Positions 25,535 to 35,392 of a stretch of DNA of 64,000 nt are shown piece after piece. Under the pieces are notes generated by a model that saw nothing but the letters and a program-made list of their open reading frames with translations, did not search any database and had not been told where the DNA came from. Numbering within the stretch: the stretch's first letter is position 1; each line of letters starts with the position of its first letter. The stretch comes from Fibrisoma limi BUZ 3 (lineage in GTDB: Bacteria; Bacteroidota; Bacteroidia; Cytophagales; Spirosomataceae), in the NCBI RefSeq assembly GCF_000296815.2, contig NZ_CAIT01000006.1:1-64000 (forward strand), written 5' to 3'. Made by a program: the position numbers and the translations under genes.

Positions 25535-26596
25535 ATGATACACGTTAACGGTCAACTGCCGGTTTCCAACTGGCCTCAGCCTATCACGCCTTATGATGCC
25601 GACGCGCTGGCTTTCTGCCGAACCTGGCAGAGCGGGCAGGCCGAGTTTGTTTTGCACACATCCGGCTCGACCGGCCAGCCCAAACCCATTACGCTGACGC
25701 GGCCACAGATGCAAGCCAGCGCCCGACTAACCGGCCAGACACTGGGCCTACAACCCGGCGATTCGGCCCTGGTGTGTCTGAATGTGCGCTACATTGCCGG
25801 GGTGATGATGCTGGTTCGGGGACTGGAACTTGGCTTACAGATGACCATCATCGAACCATCCGGTGACCCGCTGGCCGACTTCCCGGCCAACACCCGATTT
25901 GACTTCACGGCGCTGGTGCCGCTGCAATTACAAACCATTCTGGAAACTGCGCCGGAAAAACTGCCAATCCTGAACGGCATGAAGGCGATTCTGGTGGGTG
26001 GAGCGGCAACGAGTCCGGCGCAGGAACGGTCCCTTCAGGTCATTACAGCACCGGTTTACGCTACCTATGGCATGACCGAGACCGTATCGCACATTGCCCT
26101 CCGGCGGCTGAATGGTCCGGCGGCAACGGAGGTCTTCACATCGCTGGAGGGCGTCAGTATTGGTACCGACGAGCGAGGATGCCTGCACATTACGTCGGCT
26201 GCGACCAACGGTGAGCGGGTACAGACCAACGACGTAGTTGAGATGCTGGATACCTCGCATTTTCGGCTGCTGGGTCGGGCCGACGCCATCATCAACAGTG
26301 GCGGGGTGAAAGTACAGCCGGAAGCGGTCGAACGAATCGTTCAGGATGTGCTGGCTGAATCAGGACCGGTGCCGAGGCTGTTTGTGGCCGGCCTGCCCGA
26401 CGAGCGGCTCGGGCAGCGGGTGGTGGTTTTTGTGGAGCATCACCCCCTTGACGCTGAGCAATGGGCCGCTGTTCAGGCTCGCGTCCGTGACCGATTAGGG
26501 CCGTATCACGTACCTAAAGACGCCATTACGGTCGATCATTTCGCCGAAACCCCCACCGGAAAAATCGATAAACGGCGAATTGTGAACAGTTACTAA
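25535..26596 (+). CDS. menE: o-Succinylbenzoate-CoA ligase (MenE)
   Basis: The 353-residue protein is a short ANL-superfamily ligase with the phosphate loop HTSGSTGQPKP (about 47-57), core motif YGMTETVSH (about 178-186), GRADAIINSGGVKVQP and the C-terminal lysine motif TPTGKIDKRR. The reduced length is typical of MenE in Bacteroidota. It activates o-succinylbenzoate to its CoA ester for MenB. The start codon abuts the stop of the Rieske gene with no gap. Confidence 0.9.
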   Translation: MIHVNGQLPVSNWPQPITPYDADALAFCRTWQSGQAEFVLHTSGSTGQPKPITLTRPQMQASARLTGQTLGLQPGDSALVCLNVRYIAGVMMLVRGLELGLQMTIIEPSGDPLADFPANTRFDFTALVPLQLQTILETAPEKLPILNGMKAILVGGAATSPAQERSLQVITAPVYATYGMTETVSHIALRRLNGPAATEVFTSLEGVSIGTDERGCLHITSAATNGERVQTNDVVEMLDTSHFRLLGRADAIINSGGVKVQPEAVERIVQDVLAESGPVPRLFVAGLPDERLGQRVVVFVEHHPLDAEQWAAVQARVRDRLGPYHVPKDAITVDHFAETPTGKIDKRRIVNSY

Positions 26597-26639
26597 CGTT
26601 TTTTTGTCATGCAACAAACCATTGCCCGCTTTCGAGTCG

Positions 26640-27374
26640 ATGCCGTTTAAAAACCTGACCATCCGCTACCAGACCGCCCGGTCGTTGCCCGCGCCCTACG
26701 CCCATTTTTACACCCTGTCGGCGCGTACTGCGTTCAATGAATACCTGCAGGTCGATTTTTCCATTACGTACCTCGACCGCGAGAGCGTGGACGAAGACGA
26801 ACTGATTGCCGAAGGGTATACACCTAATGATGACTTCAGTTGGTCGGGCCGGCTGGGGACTACCTGGCAGCAGGCCGTAGCGAACCTGGCGGATCAAACC
26901 GCACTTGATCCGCTCGTAGAAGACCAGTTGGGCGAGGATGAAGATTTTTTTGAGATGAAGCTGGAAACCGAAGCCGGCATCGAGTCGGGTACGCCCCGTA
27001 ACGGCGATGACTGGACGTATCTGGCGCAGGAGCTGATCCAGGCGGCCTACGAAGCCGGAGGGCGCGAACAGGCGTTTGAACTGACGTTTCTCGATGCCAG
27101 CCGGGAAGCTGATACGGAGCTGTTCATGCGGGCGTCGTTTGTGGAGCGAAACGTAAAAATCGACCTGGCGCAGAACCGGCGCAGGACGTCGAAAACATTG
27201 CCGTGGAGCGAGTTGCAGCGCATTATGGGAACGGTCTACAAAGCCGATTACGAAGCGCATGAGCCCCTGACGCAGCGGCCGAAACGGAATGGTCAATGGC
27301 TGAACCTTGGCGGGGAGGAGTGGTACGACGTGAGCGACGAAACAACGATCGTGGACCTGTTCAGGAAACTGTAG
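26640..27374 (+). CDS. Hypothetical protein, conserved-looking soluble
   Basis: The 244-residue acidic protein starts MPFKNLTIRYQTARS and has no signal peptide or membrane helix. It is not recognised. Repeated acidic clusters (QLGEDEDFFE, SVDEDELIAEG) and an alternating beta pattern are visible. It follows menE by 43 bases and may belong to the same transcript. Its 3' end overlaps the convergent methyltransferase gene by 14 bases. Confidence 0.7.
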   Translation: MPFKNLTIRYQTARSLPAPYAHFYTLSARTAFNEYLQVDFSITYLDRESVDEDELIAEGYTPNDDFSWSGRLGTTWQQAVANLADQTALDPLVEDQLGEDEDFFEMKLETEAGIESGTPRNGDDWTYLAQELIQAAYEAGGREQAFELTFLDASREADTELFMRASFVERNVKIDLAQNRRRTSKTLPWSELQRIMGTVYKADYEAHEPLTQRPKRNGQWLNLGGEEWYDVSDETTIVDLFRKL

Positions 27375-28020
27375 CAAGTCGCCAGATTTCTGAGACAACC
27401 ATTCCCCCGACGGCCGACCGGGACTCAAGCCGGATCAACCCCGCTTTACGGAGCAGTCGCGGCCAGTTGGCCAGTTGCCGGGTTTCGATGCCGGCCGTCA
27501 GTCGGAAGAACGTAATCATTAGCCAGAGCAAGGCTTGGTGGGTCCATTTGTCCGTCCGGACGAAATCCGTCACTAACCAGTGCCCATCCGGGTTGAGCGC
27601 CTGACGTAGGCGCGGAAGCATCCGTTGGGCCAGCGTCTGCTCCGTAAAAAGGTCCAGCACAAACGGCGTTATAATAACGTCGAACCGCTCATCAGGCCGT
27701 AGCGCTGTTTCATCGCCCAATCGAAACTCGACTGAACCCAGTATCGGTTTTTGAAACATCCGGCCACTTGCCTGAGCCAGCATCCGGGCCGACGTTTCCA
27801 GATACAACACCTGGGATGGCTGGCACTGGGTTAAGATTGGTTCCAGCAAAAACCCGGTACCTCCCCCGACAATTAGAATAGATGCGCCGGGTTGAAGCTC
27901 TCCCAGTAATAGCGTTTGCGCCCGTTGCAGGGATCGGCCAAAGACGAAAAAGCTCAGTGCATCGTACAACGGCGCTACCCAATCAAAATTACCCCCCGGA
28001 TATTGCGGTTGTGCGCGCAT
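27361..28020 (-). CDS. Class I SAM-dependent methyltransferase
   Basis: The 219-residue protein has the SAM motif ILIVGGGTGFLL (about 49-60), an acidic residue after strand 2 (YLETSARML), a FDVIITPFVLDLF segment and the NPDGHWLVTDF post-motif. The N-terminus FDWVAPLYDALSFFVFG recalls UbiE-like and phospholipid methyltransferases. The substrate is unknown. The longer open frame upstream (12 codons) is not used because the ATG chosen fits the family N-terminus. Confidence 0.82.
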   Translation of the reverse strand: MRAQPQYPGGNFDWVAPLYDALSFFVFGRSLQRAQTLLLGELQPGASILIVGGGTGFLLEPILTQCQPSQVLYLETSARMLAQASGRMFQKPILGSVEFRLGDETALRPDERFDVIITPFVLDLFTEQTLAQRMLPRLRQALNPDGHWLVTDFVRTDKWTHQALLWLMITFFRLTAGIETRQLANWPRLLRKAGLIRLESRSAVGGMVVSEIWRLATVS

Positions 28021-28182
28021 AGTGGTAAAAAAACTACACAAACGATAATTGAGCATCGGGCGTCCATCAAGCTATGCGTTCGTTCGTACGACTTTGCTTG
28101 CTTTTCTGCGGCCAAGTTTATTGACTTGTATAACTGCCCGCGCAGCCAAAAGTAATTATTCCTACCCCTGGCCTTCTTCATT

Positions 28183-29427
28183 ATGGAAACCCAACTTACC
28201 GGATCGCCCGAGGTGGCAGTCGGAAAAAGTACGCGCATTCAGGTTGTTGACGCGTTACGTGGATTTGCCCTGCTGGGTATTCTGCTCGTTCACGTATCGG
28301 TCTGGTTCGACGGTGGGCCGCTGCCCGGTTCGGTGTACCAGATCAATTCGCAGGGCATTCTGAACAACATCGTGCAGGCGATTGTGGGCATTTTCTTCAG
28401 CGGCAAGTTCTATACCTTCTTCTCGTTTTTGTTCGGACTGAGCTTTGCCCTGATGATGACCCGCTCAACCGAGCCGGACGGTACGTTTCTGCGCCGGTTT
28501 GCCTGGCGGCTGGTCATTCTGGGGGCTATCGGTTTCCTGCATCATCTGCACTGGCGGGGCGACATTCTGAGTATCTACGCCATGCTTGGCTTTCCAATGT
28601 TATTGTTCCGTAAGGTGCCGCTCCGGTGGGTGCTGACCGTAGCGGTGCTGCTCATCCTGAATCTTCCCGCGCAAATCCGCACCATCTACAACGAAAACGT
28701 TGCGGAGCCGCCAGCCAAAGCGCAGAATGACCAACGACAGAAAGAATTTGAGAAGACGGTAGAGGCTAATTACGAGATTATTAAACGTGGTAGCTATTTC
28801 GAGGTGGTTGGAGTGAATTTCAGGGAGTTTGAAACCAAGATGAACTTCCAGTTCGATAGCGGCCGAATTTATATTACCCTCGGCTTCTTTCTGCTGGGAC
28901 TCTATGCCGGGCGTCGGCGGTTATTCCAGCACTTATCCGACAATCGGGCCTTCTTCCGACGCGTGACTCGCTACACGGGTTTTGGTGTGTTAGGAATCAT
29001 TGGCCTGTTTGCGATCGCTATTTCGATCTACGGCAACAATTCCCAGCCTCCCAAAGGTATCGGCTACTTTTTTAACTTCCTGTTCGGCCTTGGCGAGGGT
29101 AGCCTGACCATTTTTTACATCGCTGGCCTGACCCTGTTGTTCCAGACGGTTTCGTGGCAGCGGATTGTATCGCCGTTGGCGTCCATCGGCAAAATGGCCT
29201 TGACCAACTACGTCCTTCAATCCGTCATTGGTACGCTGATTTTCTACGGGTACGGGCTGGGCCTCATCGGCGAAATTCCCTCAGCCGTAGCCATTACGTT
29301 AACCCTACCCATCTTTCTGGCGCAGGTATTGTTCAGCCGGTGGTGGTTATCGCGGTTCCAGTACGGCCCCCTCGAATGGCTCTGGCGATCATTGACGTTT
29401 TTGAAGGCGCAGCCGATGGGGAGGTAA
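28183..29427 (+). CDS. DUF418 (YeiB-family) membrane protein
   Basis: The 414-residue protein has about ten predicted membrane helices and the DUF418 hallmarks: N-terminal DALRGFALLGILLVH, FSFLFGLSFALMM, the HHLHWRGDILSIYAMLG segment and C-terminal GKMALTNYVLQS. Members are thought to be inner-membrane transport or acyl-handling proteins of unproven function. It stands alone; the AT-rich accessory stretch begins right after it. Confidence 0.88.
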   Translation: METQLTGSPEVAVGKSTRIQVVDALRGFALLGILLVHVSVWFDGGPLPGSVYQINSQGILNNIVQAIVGIFFSGKFYTFFSFLFGLSFALMMTRSTEPDGTFLRRFAWRLVILGAIGFLHHLHWRGDILSIYAMLGFPMLLFRKVPLRWVLTVAVLLILNLPAQIRTIYNENVAEPPAKAQNDQRQKEFEKTVEANYEIIKRGSYFEVVGVNFREFETKMNFQFDSGRIYITLGFFLLGLYAGRRRLFQHLSDNRAFFRRVTRYTGFGVLGIIGLFAIAISIYGNNSQPPKGIGYFFNFLFGLGEGSLTIFYIAGLTLLFQTVSWQRIVSPLASIGKMALTNYVLQSVIGTLIFYGYGLGLIGEIPSAVAITLTLPIFLAQVLFSRWWLSRFQYGPLEWLWRSLTFLKAQPMGR

Positions 29428-29480
29428 TTTTTAGTTGTTGTAAAAGGTCAGATATTCGTCTGAGGTGAGCAACAGATTGT

Positions 29481-29864
29481 TTATACCAACTTCCGGCTTG
29501 GCTTGTACAGCTTTAATCCATCCACCCGTTTGAAATCGTCAATGTTGGGAGTGAAAACTTCTAAACTATTGGCCCTGGCAATTGCCGCAATCAGGGCATC
29601 AGGCACACCAATCTGACGGCTGTACAGATTAGCCATAATTTCAATAAACAACCGGGATGCATCTTTAGTAAACGCAAAGCGATTGAAACGTCTAATAAGT
29701 TCTTTAGTGTCGCGCTCTTCTGACTTGCGCATTCCCAAATAGATTTCGCCGATCGTGATGTCACATATAGCCGCGTTGGAGTAGCCAATGTCTTTTAACT
29801 CGGCTTCGACGGCCTCGTTACCACGGAAGATAGCAAAGAAAACGCTGGTGTCGCAGAGAATCAT
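29481..29864 (-). CDS. VapC-type PIN-domain toxin (putative RNase)
   Basis: The 127-residue protein is a complete PIN domain: Asp5 (ILCDTS), Glu40 (ITIGEIYLG), Asp89 (GVPDALIAA) and the TPNIDDF motif (Asn107, Asp110) supply the metal-binding acidic residues. PIN toxins cut RNA, often tRNA or rRNA, when freed from their antitoxin. Its ATG overlaps the stop of the upstream small gene by 4 bases, the usual toxin/antitoxin arrangement. Confidence 0.88.
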   Translation of the reverse strand: MILCDTSVFFAIFRGNEAVEAELKDIGYSNAAICDITIGEIYLGMRKSEERDTKELIRRFNRFAFTKDASRLFIEIMANLYSRQIGVPDALIAAIARANSLEVFTPNIDDFKRVDGLKLYKPSRKLV

Positions 29865-30103
29865 TTAACACCACGTCCTTTCCAAGCTTGTCGGCGAAAA
29901 TCATTGAAATCCTCAAAACGTCCTTCCCACGCACCGCGTAGGCGCACAATAGCTTCTTCAATAGCGGCATCGGGAGCTCCTGGCTCAAAAGGGCTTTCTT
30001 CCTCAACCGTCCGGCTTTGGAATGGTACGTTCATCATCCGCAGCATCTCTTCGATGATCGTGCGTTCGTGTTCATTGACGTCTAATTCTAATACTGTTTT
30101 CAT
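29861..30103 (-). CDS. Antitoxin of the PIN toxin pair
   Basis: The 80-residue acidic protein (MKTVLELDVNEHERT...) lies directly upstream of and overlaps the PIN toxin gene. Its size, position and an acidic, probably disordered C-terminal half (VEEESPFEPGAPD) that could wrap a toxin fit an antitoxin. No standard DNA-binding fold (AbrB, RHH or Phd) is obvious, so the family is open. It would normally repress the pair. Confidence 0.75.
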   Translation of the reverse strand: MKTVLELDVNEHERTIIEEMLRMMNVPFQSRTVEEESPFEPGAPDAAIEEAIVRLRGAWEGRFEDFNDFRRQAWKGRGVK

Positions 30104-30211
30104 GGGCTTATTTCATTTACGCTTAATCGTCTACAGATTGCTCATTCCGACTTAACTGAGACGTTCATGTTTTGCTAGGGAAAATCTTATTTCAGCTCAA
30201 CTGTTTATTAA

Positions 30212-31408
30212 TTAGTAATTACGTGGAATCCATTGTCCCTCTTTGTTATAGTTTGGACTTCCTTCCATATTACCTGATTGCCAAAAAATATCTAAAATGG
30301 GTTTCATATGACTTGCTGGGCTTACATCCAGGTTATCTACTAATAAAGGAGAAAACAACATTCGTTTACGACCAATAACACTTGTACTTTCGTGGAAATC
30401 GTTGTTCTTAATCACTAATGTTTCCAAATCGAATAAACTGAGAAACACCACGAAAGGCGGTTCGACAGCAAGCTGGCTATAGATATTTAAGGTCGATTTA
30501 AAATTTTCAATTACAATGTTTTCTAAACGATGTCCGTGAACGTAAGGACGTCCCAGTATGTGACGATTAGTATAAAACTCCAAGCAACCATCTCTAAATA
30601 TTTGAGCATAAGTGTCCACTAGCCTATTATCATGCTTTTCATAATACATGCAATATCCTTCTACGTTATAACGAGGTTGCCCTCCAAGACCTTCTATGAC
30701 TTTTAAATTTGATCGTAGAAAGTCAATCGTTGGTTGAAAATTTAAGTTAACTAATGCGTCGCCTTGCCTGCCCAAAGGCACAACATGCATAAAATATGAA
30801 CCAACAGTATCAATATTTGTCAAGAATTCCTGACTCCGTACTAATTGTATTCTTTCCTGTCTGAAAGCTTCCGCCTTCTCTTTAATTGACATAGCTCTTG
30901 TAAACATTTGATTGACACCAATTACATCAGGTAAGTATTTTCCGGTGTTGCCACGACTATAAAATTTGTTTGTACCAGAATAACTCACCATTGAGGGCAA
31001 GCCAATATTTTGAGGTATGCCGACAACAAGTACGTAATTATTATCATCTATATGGATAGGACTAAAAATTAAAGATTTACTTTTAGGATCAAGTCCGTTC
31101 TCAACCAATGATTCTATTTGTTGTAATGTTGAGTCTACATTAATTACTTGAATACCATTCACTGAACATGCTATTCCTGAGTTTTTACCATCTGCACCTT
31201 TGGCCTCTTCAATGCCAAAGATTATACACCCGCCTTCAGTGTTCATCATAGCCGACACATCAGCAAGAAACTCTTTCCTGTCATCACCCGAACTTATCTT
31301 TAATTCTTTTTTGAAATCTAGATTTTTACTTTCCTGAATACGATTGTTTACAAGTCGGTAGATGTCAGATAAGTCTAATTTATCAGCTCGTTTGCCAAAT
31401 AAATACAT
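30212..31408 (-). CDS. AlbA_2 (Schlafen-like) domain protein with an unknown C-terminal domain
   Basis: The 398-residue protein begins MYLFGKRADKLDL. Residues ~10-130 form an AlbA_2 domain, formerly called AAA_4: ESKNLDFKKEL, DVSAMMNTEGGCIIFGIEE and FYSRGNTGK. The C-terminal ~220 residues (from EFLTNIDTVGSYF) are not recognised and look globular and mixed alpha/beta. Proteins of this type occur in accessory and defence-rich regions, with a role in nucleic-acid binding suggested. The gene is strikingly AT-rich beside clpB and menE, a sign of transfer. The long open extension to 31585 overlaps clpB and is rejected. Confidence 0.75.
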   Translation of the reverse strand: MYLFGKRADKLDLSDIYRLVNNRIQESKNLDFKKELKISSGDDRKEFLADVSAMMNTEGGCIIFGIEEAKGADGKNSGIACSVNGIQVINVDSTLQQIESLVENGLDPKSKSLIFSPIHIDDNNYVLVVGIPQNIGLPSMVSYSGTNKFYSRGNTGKYLPDVIGVNQMFTRAMSIKEKAEAFRQERIQLVRSQEFLTNIDTVGSYFMHVVPLGRQGDALVNLNFQPTIDFLRSNLKVIEGLGGQPRYNVEGYCMYYEKHDNRLVDTYAQIFRDGCLEFYTNRHILGRPYVHGHRLENIVIENFKSTLNIYSQLAVEPPFVVFLSLFDLETLVIKNNDFHESTSVIGRKRMLFSPLLVDNLDVSPASHMKPILDIFWQSGNMEGSPNYNKEGQWIPRNY

Positions 31409-31571
31409 GGTACGGTTAAATATTATTGCGCCAAATTGACTTAAATCTATTAAAATTCCATCATTTTTCCGCCAAATTGTCCGAAAAACCGCCTTGGCCC
31501 ATCGTTTGTTACTACTAGTATAGGTAAACAAAATAAGAGCTTCTGCAACAGCGGAGCGACTAGACCAGACC

Positions 31572-34214
31572 ATGAACTTTAACAACTATACCATTAAGGC
31601 ACAAGAGGTTATTCAGCAGGCGGCTCAGATGGCGCAGGGCAATAACCAGCAGACCGTCGAGACCGGCCACGTACTGAAGGCCATTCTGGATGAAGACCCG
31701 AACACCGTCGGGTTTCTGGCCAAGAAGGTGGGCGTCGATACCAGCCGCCTGACGCTGGCGCTGGACGCCATTGTGAACAACTACCCCAAAGTTTCGATCT
31801 CGGGAGGGCAACAAGGCATTTATTTAGGAAACGATTTGAACTCCGCTTTCCAACGGGCTACAAACCAGCTAAACGAGTTCGGTGACGAGTTCGTGAGCGT
31901 CGAGTTGATGCTGCTGGGATTGGTTGGCGGGAAAGACTCAGTCGCAACTTTACTTAAAGACGTAGGGTTCAGCGAGAAGACGCTAAAAGAAGCTATTAAA
32001 GAACTAAGAGGTAAAAATAATCCTGTGAAAGACCAAAACGCGGAAGCCAAGTATCGGTCGCTGGAGCGGTACAGCGTTAACCTCAACGAACGGGCACAGA
32101 CGGGTAAAATTGACCCCGTCATCGGCCGTGATGAAGAAATTCGGCGGGTGCTTCAGATTCTGAGCCGCCGGACGAAGAATAACCCAATTCTGCTGGGTGA
32201 GCCGGGCGTTGGTAAAACCGCCATCGTCGAAGGCCTGGCGCAGCGGATCGTGCAGGGCGACGTACCCGAAAACCTGAAGTCGAAGATTATCGTATCGCTC
32301 GACATGGGCCTGCTCGTTGCTGGTGCGAAATACAAAGGGGAGTTTGAAGAGCGTTTGAAGGCGGTTATTAAGGAAGTGACCGACTCAGAAGGCGAAATCA
32401 TTCTCTTCATTGACGAGATTCATACCCTTATCGGTGCGGGTGCGGGCGGTGGCGAAGGCGCGATGGACGCGGCTAACCTGCTGAAACCGGCCCTGGCTCG
32501 TGGTGAATTACACGCCATCGGTGCCACAACGCTGAAGGAGTATCAGAAATATATCGAGAAGGACAAGGCGCTGGAGCGTCGGTTTCAGGCCGTTATGGTC
32601 GATGAGCCGGACGTAACGGATGCTATTTCGATCCTGCGTGGTATTAAGGAGCGCTACGAGTTGCATCACGGCGTTCGCATTAAAGACGACGCGGTCATTG
32701 CCGCCGTTGAGCTGTCGAATCGCTATATCTCCGACCGCTTTTTGCCCGACAAGGCCATTGATTTGATGGACGAAGCGGCTGCGAAACTGCGTCTGGAAAT
32801 CGACTCGGTTCCTGAAGAACTGGACGAGTTGAACCGGCGCATTATGCAGTTGGAGATTGAGCGGGAAGCTATCCGTCGTGAAAATGACCACGAGAAAGAA
32901 GCCGTACTGAACCGCCAGATTGCCGATTTCAACGAGCAGCGCAGCGAATTGAAAGCGCGCTGGGAGCTGGAGAAAACGTCGGTGAACGAAATTCGGTCGT
33001 TGAAAGAGCAGTTGGATCAGTTACGTATCGAAGCTGAGAACGCCGAACGCGCGGGTGACTACGGCAAAGTTGCCGAAATTCGCTACGGCCGCATTCCCGA
33101 AGCTCAGAAGCGCCTGGACGATTTAACCAAGAAAGACGGCAGCGCTGACACCCTGCTTCAGGAAGAAGTTACCGCCGACGATATTGCTGAGGTAGTTGCC
33201 AAGTGGACAGGTATTCCGGTAAGTCGGATGCTGCAAAGCGAACGTGAAAAACTGTTGCATCTCGAAGATGAACTAGGCAGACGCGTCGCTGGTCAGGAAG
33301 AAGCCATTCAGGTGGTGTCGGATGCGGTACGTCGGAGCCGCGCCGGTATGCAGGACCCTAAGCGACCAATCGGTTCGTTTATCTTCCTCGGTACAACCGG
33401 TGTGGGTAAAACTGAGCTGGCGAAGGCCCTGGCCGAGTTCCTGTTCAACGACGAGAACGCGCTGGTACGAATCGACATGTCGGAGTACCAGGAGCGCCAC
33501 GCCGTGAGCCGGCTGATCGGTGCCCCTCCGGGCTACGTGGGTTATGACGAAGGTGGTCAGTTGACCGAAGCCGTTCGCCGGAAGCCGTACAGCGTAATCC
33601 TGCTCGACGAGATTGAGAAAGCGCACCCCGACGTGTTCAACATCCTGTTGCAGGTGCTGGACGACGGCCGTCTGACCGACAACAAAGGTCGCGTGGCGAA
33701 CTTCAAGAACACGATCATCATCATGACCTCGAACATCGGCTCGCATATCATTCGCGAGCGATTTGCCGAGATCAACCGCGATAATCGCGACCAGATCATT
33801 GAGGATACGAAAGAGGAAGTGTTCGAGTTGCTGAAGCAGACGGTACGTCCTGAGTTCCTGAACCGGATTGACGAGCTGGTGATGTTCCAGCCACTGACCA
33901 AGCGCGAGGTTCGCAAGATCATGGACATCCAGTTCAAGCAGATTCAGGCGCGACTGGCCGAGCAGGGCATCACGCTCGAAGCCGACAACGAAGTGCTCGA
34001 CTTCATCGCCCGCGAAGGCTTCGACCCGACGTTTGGGGCTCGTCCGCTGAAGCGTGTTATGCAACGGCGCATCCTCAACGCCCTCTCGAAAGAGATCCTG
34101 GCGGGCCGGATTCAGAAAGACGCCGTGGTGGGCATGATGATGAACGAGGACGAAACCGGCAAAGAAGACATCATCTTCTACAACCTCGACAAGGTAGTGC
34201 CTGCCTTAGACTAA
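31572..34214 (+). CDS. clpB: ATP-dependent disaggregase ClpB
   Basis: The 880-residue protein has the full ClpB layout: N-terminal double Clp-N domain (1-145), AAA1 with GEPGVGKT (about 211-218), a coiled-coil M-domain (about 400-530) with the [15 protein letters not shown] segment, AAA2 with GTTGVGKT (about 606-613) and the C-terminal D2-small domain. It works with DnaK to solubilise aggregated proteins after heat stress. A terminator follows. The gene is divergent from the AlbA_2 gene with 163 bases between the start codons. Confidence 0.97.
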   Translation: MNFNNYTIKAQEVIQQAAQMAQGNNQQTVETGHVLKAILDEDPNTVGFLAKKVGVDTSRLTLALDAIVNNYPKVSISGGQQGIYLGNDLNSAFQRATNQLNEFGDEFVSVELMLLGLVGGKDSVATLLKDVGFSEKTLKEAIKELRGKNNPVKDQNAEAKYRSLERYSVNLNERAQTGKIDPVIGRDEEIRRVLQILSRRTKNNPILLGEPGVGKTAIVEGLAQRIVQGDVPENLKSKIIVSLDMGLLVAGAKYKGEFEERLKAVIKEVTDSEGEIILFIDEIHTLIGAGAGGGEGAMDAANLLKPALARGELHAIGATTLKEYQKYIEKDKALERRFQAVMVDEPDVTDAISILRGIKERYELHHGVRIKDDAVIAAVELSNRYISDRFLPDKAIDLMDEAAAKLRLEIDSVPEELDELNRRIMQLEIEREAIRRENDHEKEAVLNRQIADFNEQRSELKARWELEKTSVNEIRSLKEQLDQLRIEAENAERAGDYGKVAEIRYGRIPEAQKRLDDLTKKDGSADTLLQEEVTADDIAEVVAKWTGIPVSRMLQSEREKLLHLEDELGRRVAGQEEAIQVVSDAVRRSRAGMQDPKRPIGSFIFLGTTGVGKTELAKALAEFLFNDENALVRIDMSEYQERHAVSRLIGAPPGYVGYDEGGQLTEAVRRKPYSVILLDEIEKAHPDVFNILLQVLDDGRLTDNKGRVANFKNTIIIMTSNIGSHIIRERFAEINRDNRDQIIEDTKEEVFELLKQTVRPEFLNRIDELVMFQPLTKREVRKIMDIQFKQIQARLAEQGITLEADNEVLDFIAREGFDPTFGARPLKRVMQRRILNALSKEILAGRIQKDAVVGMMMNEDETGKEDIIFYNLDKVVPALD

Positions 34215-34232
34215 ACGATTGATATGGATGTA

Positions 34233-34278
34233 GAAACGCCCGGCTGCTCTGATGAGTGGCCGGGCGTTTCCATTTTTG
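34233..34278 (+). terminator. Terminator of clpB
   Basis: GAAACGCCCGGC (34233-34244) pairs perfectly with GCCGGGCGTTTC (34259-34270) across a 14-base loop and is followed by CATTTTT. Confidence 0.92.
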
Positions 34279-34306
34279 CAAAACTCTTTTTACCACCACC
34301 GTAATC

Positions 34307-34490
34307 ACGCCTGAGATTAGGCGTTTCTTCGGTATTGTTATTTAGCTACGATAAGGAGCTATTCAGCAAAGTAAAAACGGACGACCGCACGTTGTATCCG
34401 GATGGTTTAATGACCATGATTGACAATGACGGTGGCCATCACCCGGCTCCGCTGGGTTTTGACTTAGATGTCATGTATCAGCAAAGGTGA
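34307..34490 (+). pseudogene. Remnant of a DUF4160/DUF2442 gene pair
   Basis: At 34307-34345 a frame reads TPEIRRFFGIVI then stop. This matches the usual DUF4160 N-terminus except that the start codon is ACG. From 34350 another frame runs DKELFSKVKTDDRTLYPDG and ends GFDLDVMYQQR at 34488-34490, resembling the C-terminus of DUF2442 proteins with a short insertion. The middle of both genes is missing. DUF4160 and DUF2442 genes are commonly adjacent, so this looks like an internally deleted cassette. It cannot be functional. Confidence 0.55.
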
Positions 34491-34559
34491 TATGGTTAAC
34501 TTATTGGAAAAAATGGATTAAGTTTTCTCTAAAAGAGCCTTTCGGCTGGACTAACACAA

Positions 34560-34588
34560 AAAACGGGACCGCAGTGCGGTCCCGTTTT
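34560..34588. terminator. Bidirectional terminator with a 14-base stem
   Basis: AAAACGGGACCGCA (34560-34573) and TGCGGTCCCGTTTT (34575-34588) are perfect reverse complements separated by one base. It flanks the stop of the minus-strand lipoprotein gene and has A/T runs on both sides, so it can act in both directions. Confidence 0.88.
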
Positions 34589-34608
34589 CAAATTGGGCAT
34601 TGACAAAC

Positions 34609-35046
34609 TTAAAACTTTTTTACCTGAATAACGGCTTCCGGCTTGACCTCGACCGGGCTGGTGCCGGGGTAGGGGCGAACCTCCGTCAGAACAAGCTGAT
34701 ACCGATCGCTACCTAACTGCACCAACGTTGAATCCCGAGTCTTCTGAGGACCATTACCGCAATCGCCAAGGCACAAAATCCCCTGTCGGCTTTCCGTTTC
34801 CTGGCTCAGCGTGTAAGAAACATTGACATTGCCATACCGGATGCAAACTACATTGGCCGGGCATCGGCTATCCTCAATCTTTTCTACCTGCAGGGTGGCG
34901 TTCTGGCCAACGCGGGCCGACTGGCTGGCGGCCATCACCAGCGATGCTCTATCCTGCGGAAGGGCTTCGTTCTCATTAGAACCCTGACAACCTACGGCCA
35001 GTAATCCCCCCAGCAGTATGGTTACAAAGTGATTATATATGCGCAT
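34609..35046 (-). CDS. Hypothetical lipoprotein
   Basis: The 145-residue protein has a signal peptide with lipobox LLAVGC (Cys20). The mature part includes four cysteines (SRCPANVVC and LCLGDCG) that could form disulfides, and a beta-rich pattern. The RCPANVVCIRYGN segment is common in small secreted proteins of Bacteroidota, but no function is known to me. It is a single-gene unit with its own terminator. Confidence 0.75.
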   Translation of the reverse strand: MRIYNHFVTILLGGLLAVGCQGSNENEALPQDRASLVMAASQSARVGQNATLQVEKIEDSRCPANVVCIRYGNVNVSYTLSQETESRQGILCLGDCGNGPQKTRDSTLVQLGSDRYQLVLTEVRPYPGTSPVEVKPEAVIQVKKF

Positions 35047-35392
35047 ACTCGTTTTCAGTTTTATGTGATTGTTGTTATTAAAGAGTCAGGGTTGCCCCAA
35101 AGCGTTGGAATCGATCTGTGTTTTTTGCTCGTATACGTATAGGAAGGGTTGTCGAACTTCCATAGTCAATTTTATACCTGAACTAACCGTTCGCTCAAAC
35201 GATCAGGACCAAAGGCAACCTGGCTCCACCAATGGTACTCATACCGTGCAACGGTTACGCCTGAATAGCCTCTTTACCCCGTAACCGATTCACATCTTTG
35301 TGCGATTGATGGCCGTTGCCTGTTCTGCCAACTTCGCAGCCGTCAACCAGTCAAGACCACAACAGACCACGAACAGTAAACAACGTCTACTC
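35047..35392. other. Intergenic region between a lipoprotein gene and a small membrane protein gene
   Basis: About 345 bases hold no convincing gene. A -7-like box CATCTTTG near 35292-35299 could serve the small gene at 35393. No hairpin or repeat was seen. Confidence 0.35.

Noticed and set aside
31409-31585. N-terminal extension of the AlbA_2 protein
   Set aside because: The extra 59 codons overlap the clpB start and divergent promoter region, and the AlbA_2 domain begins just after the later ATG.
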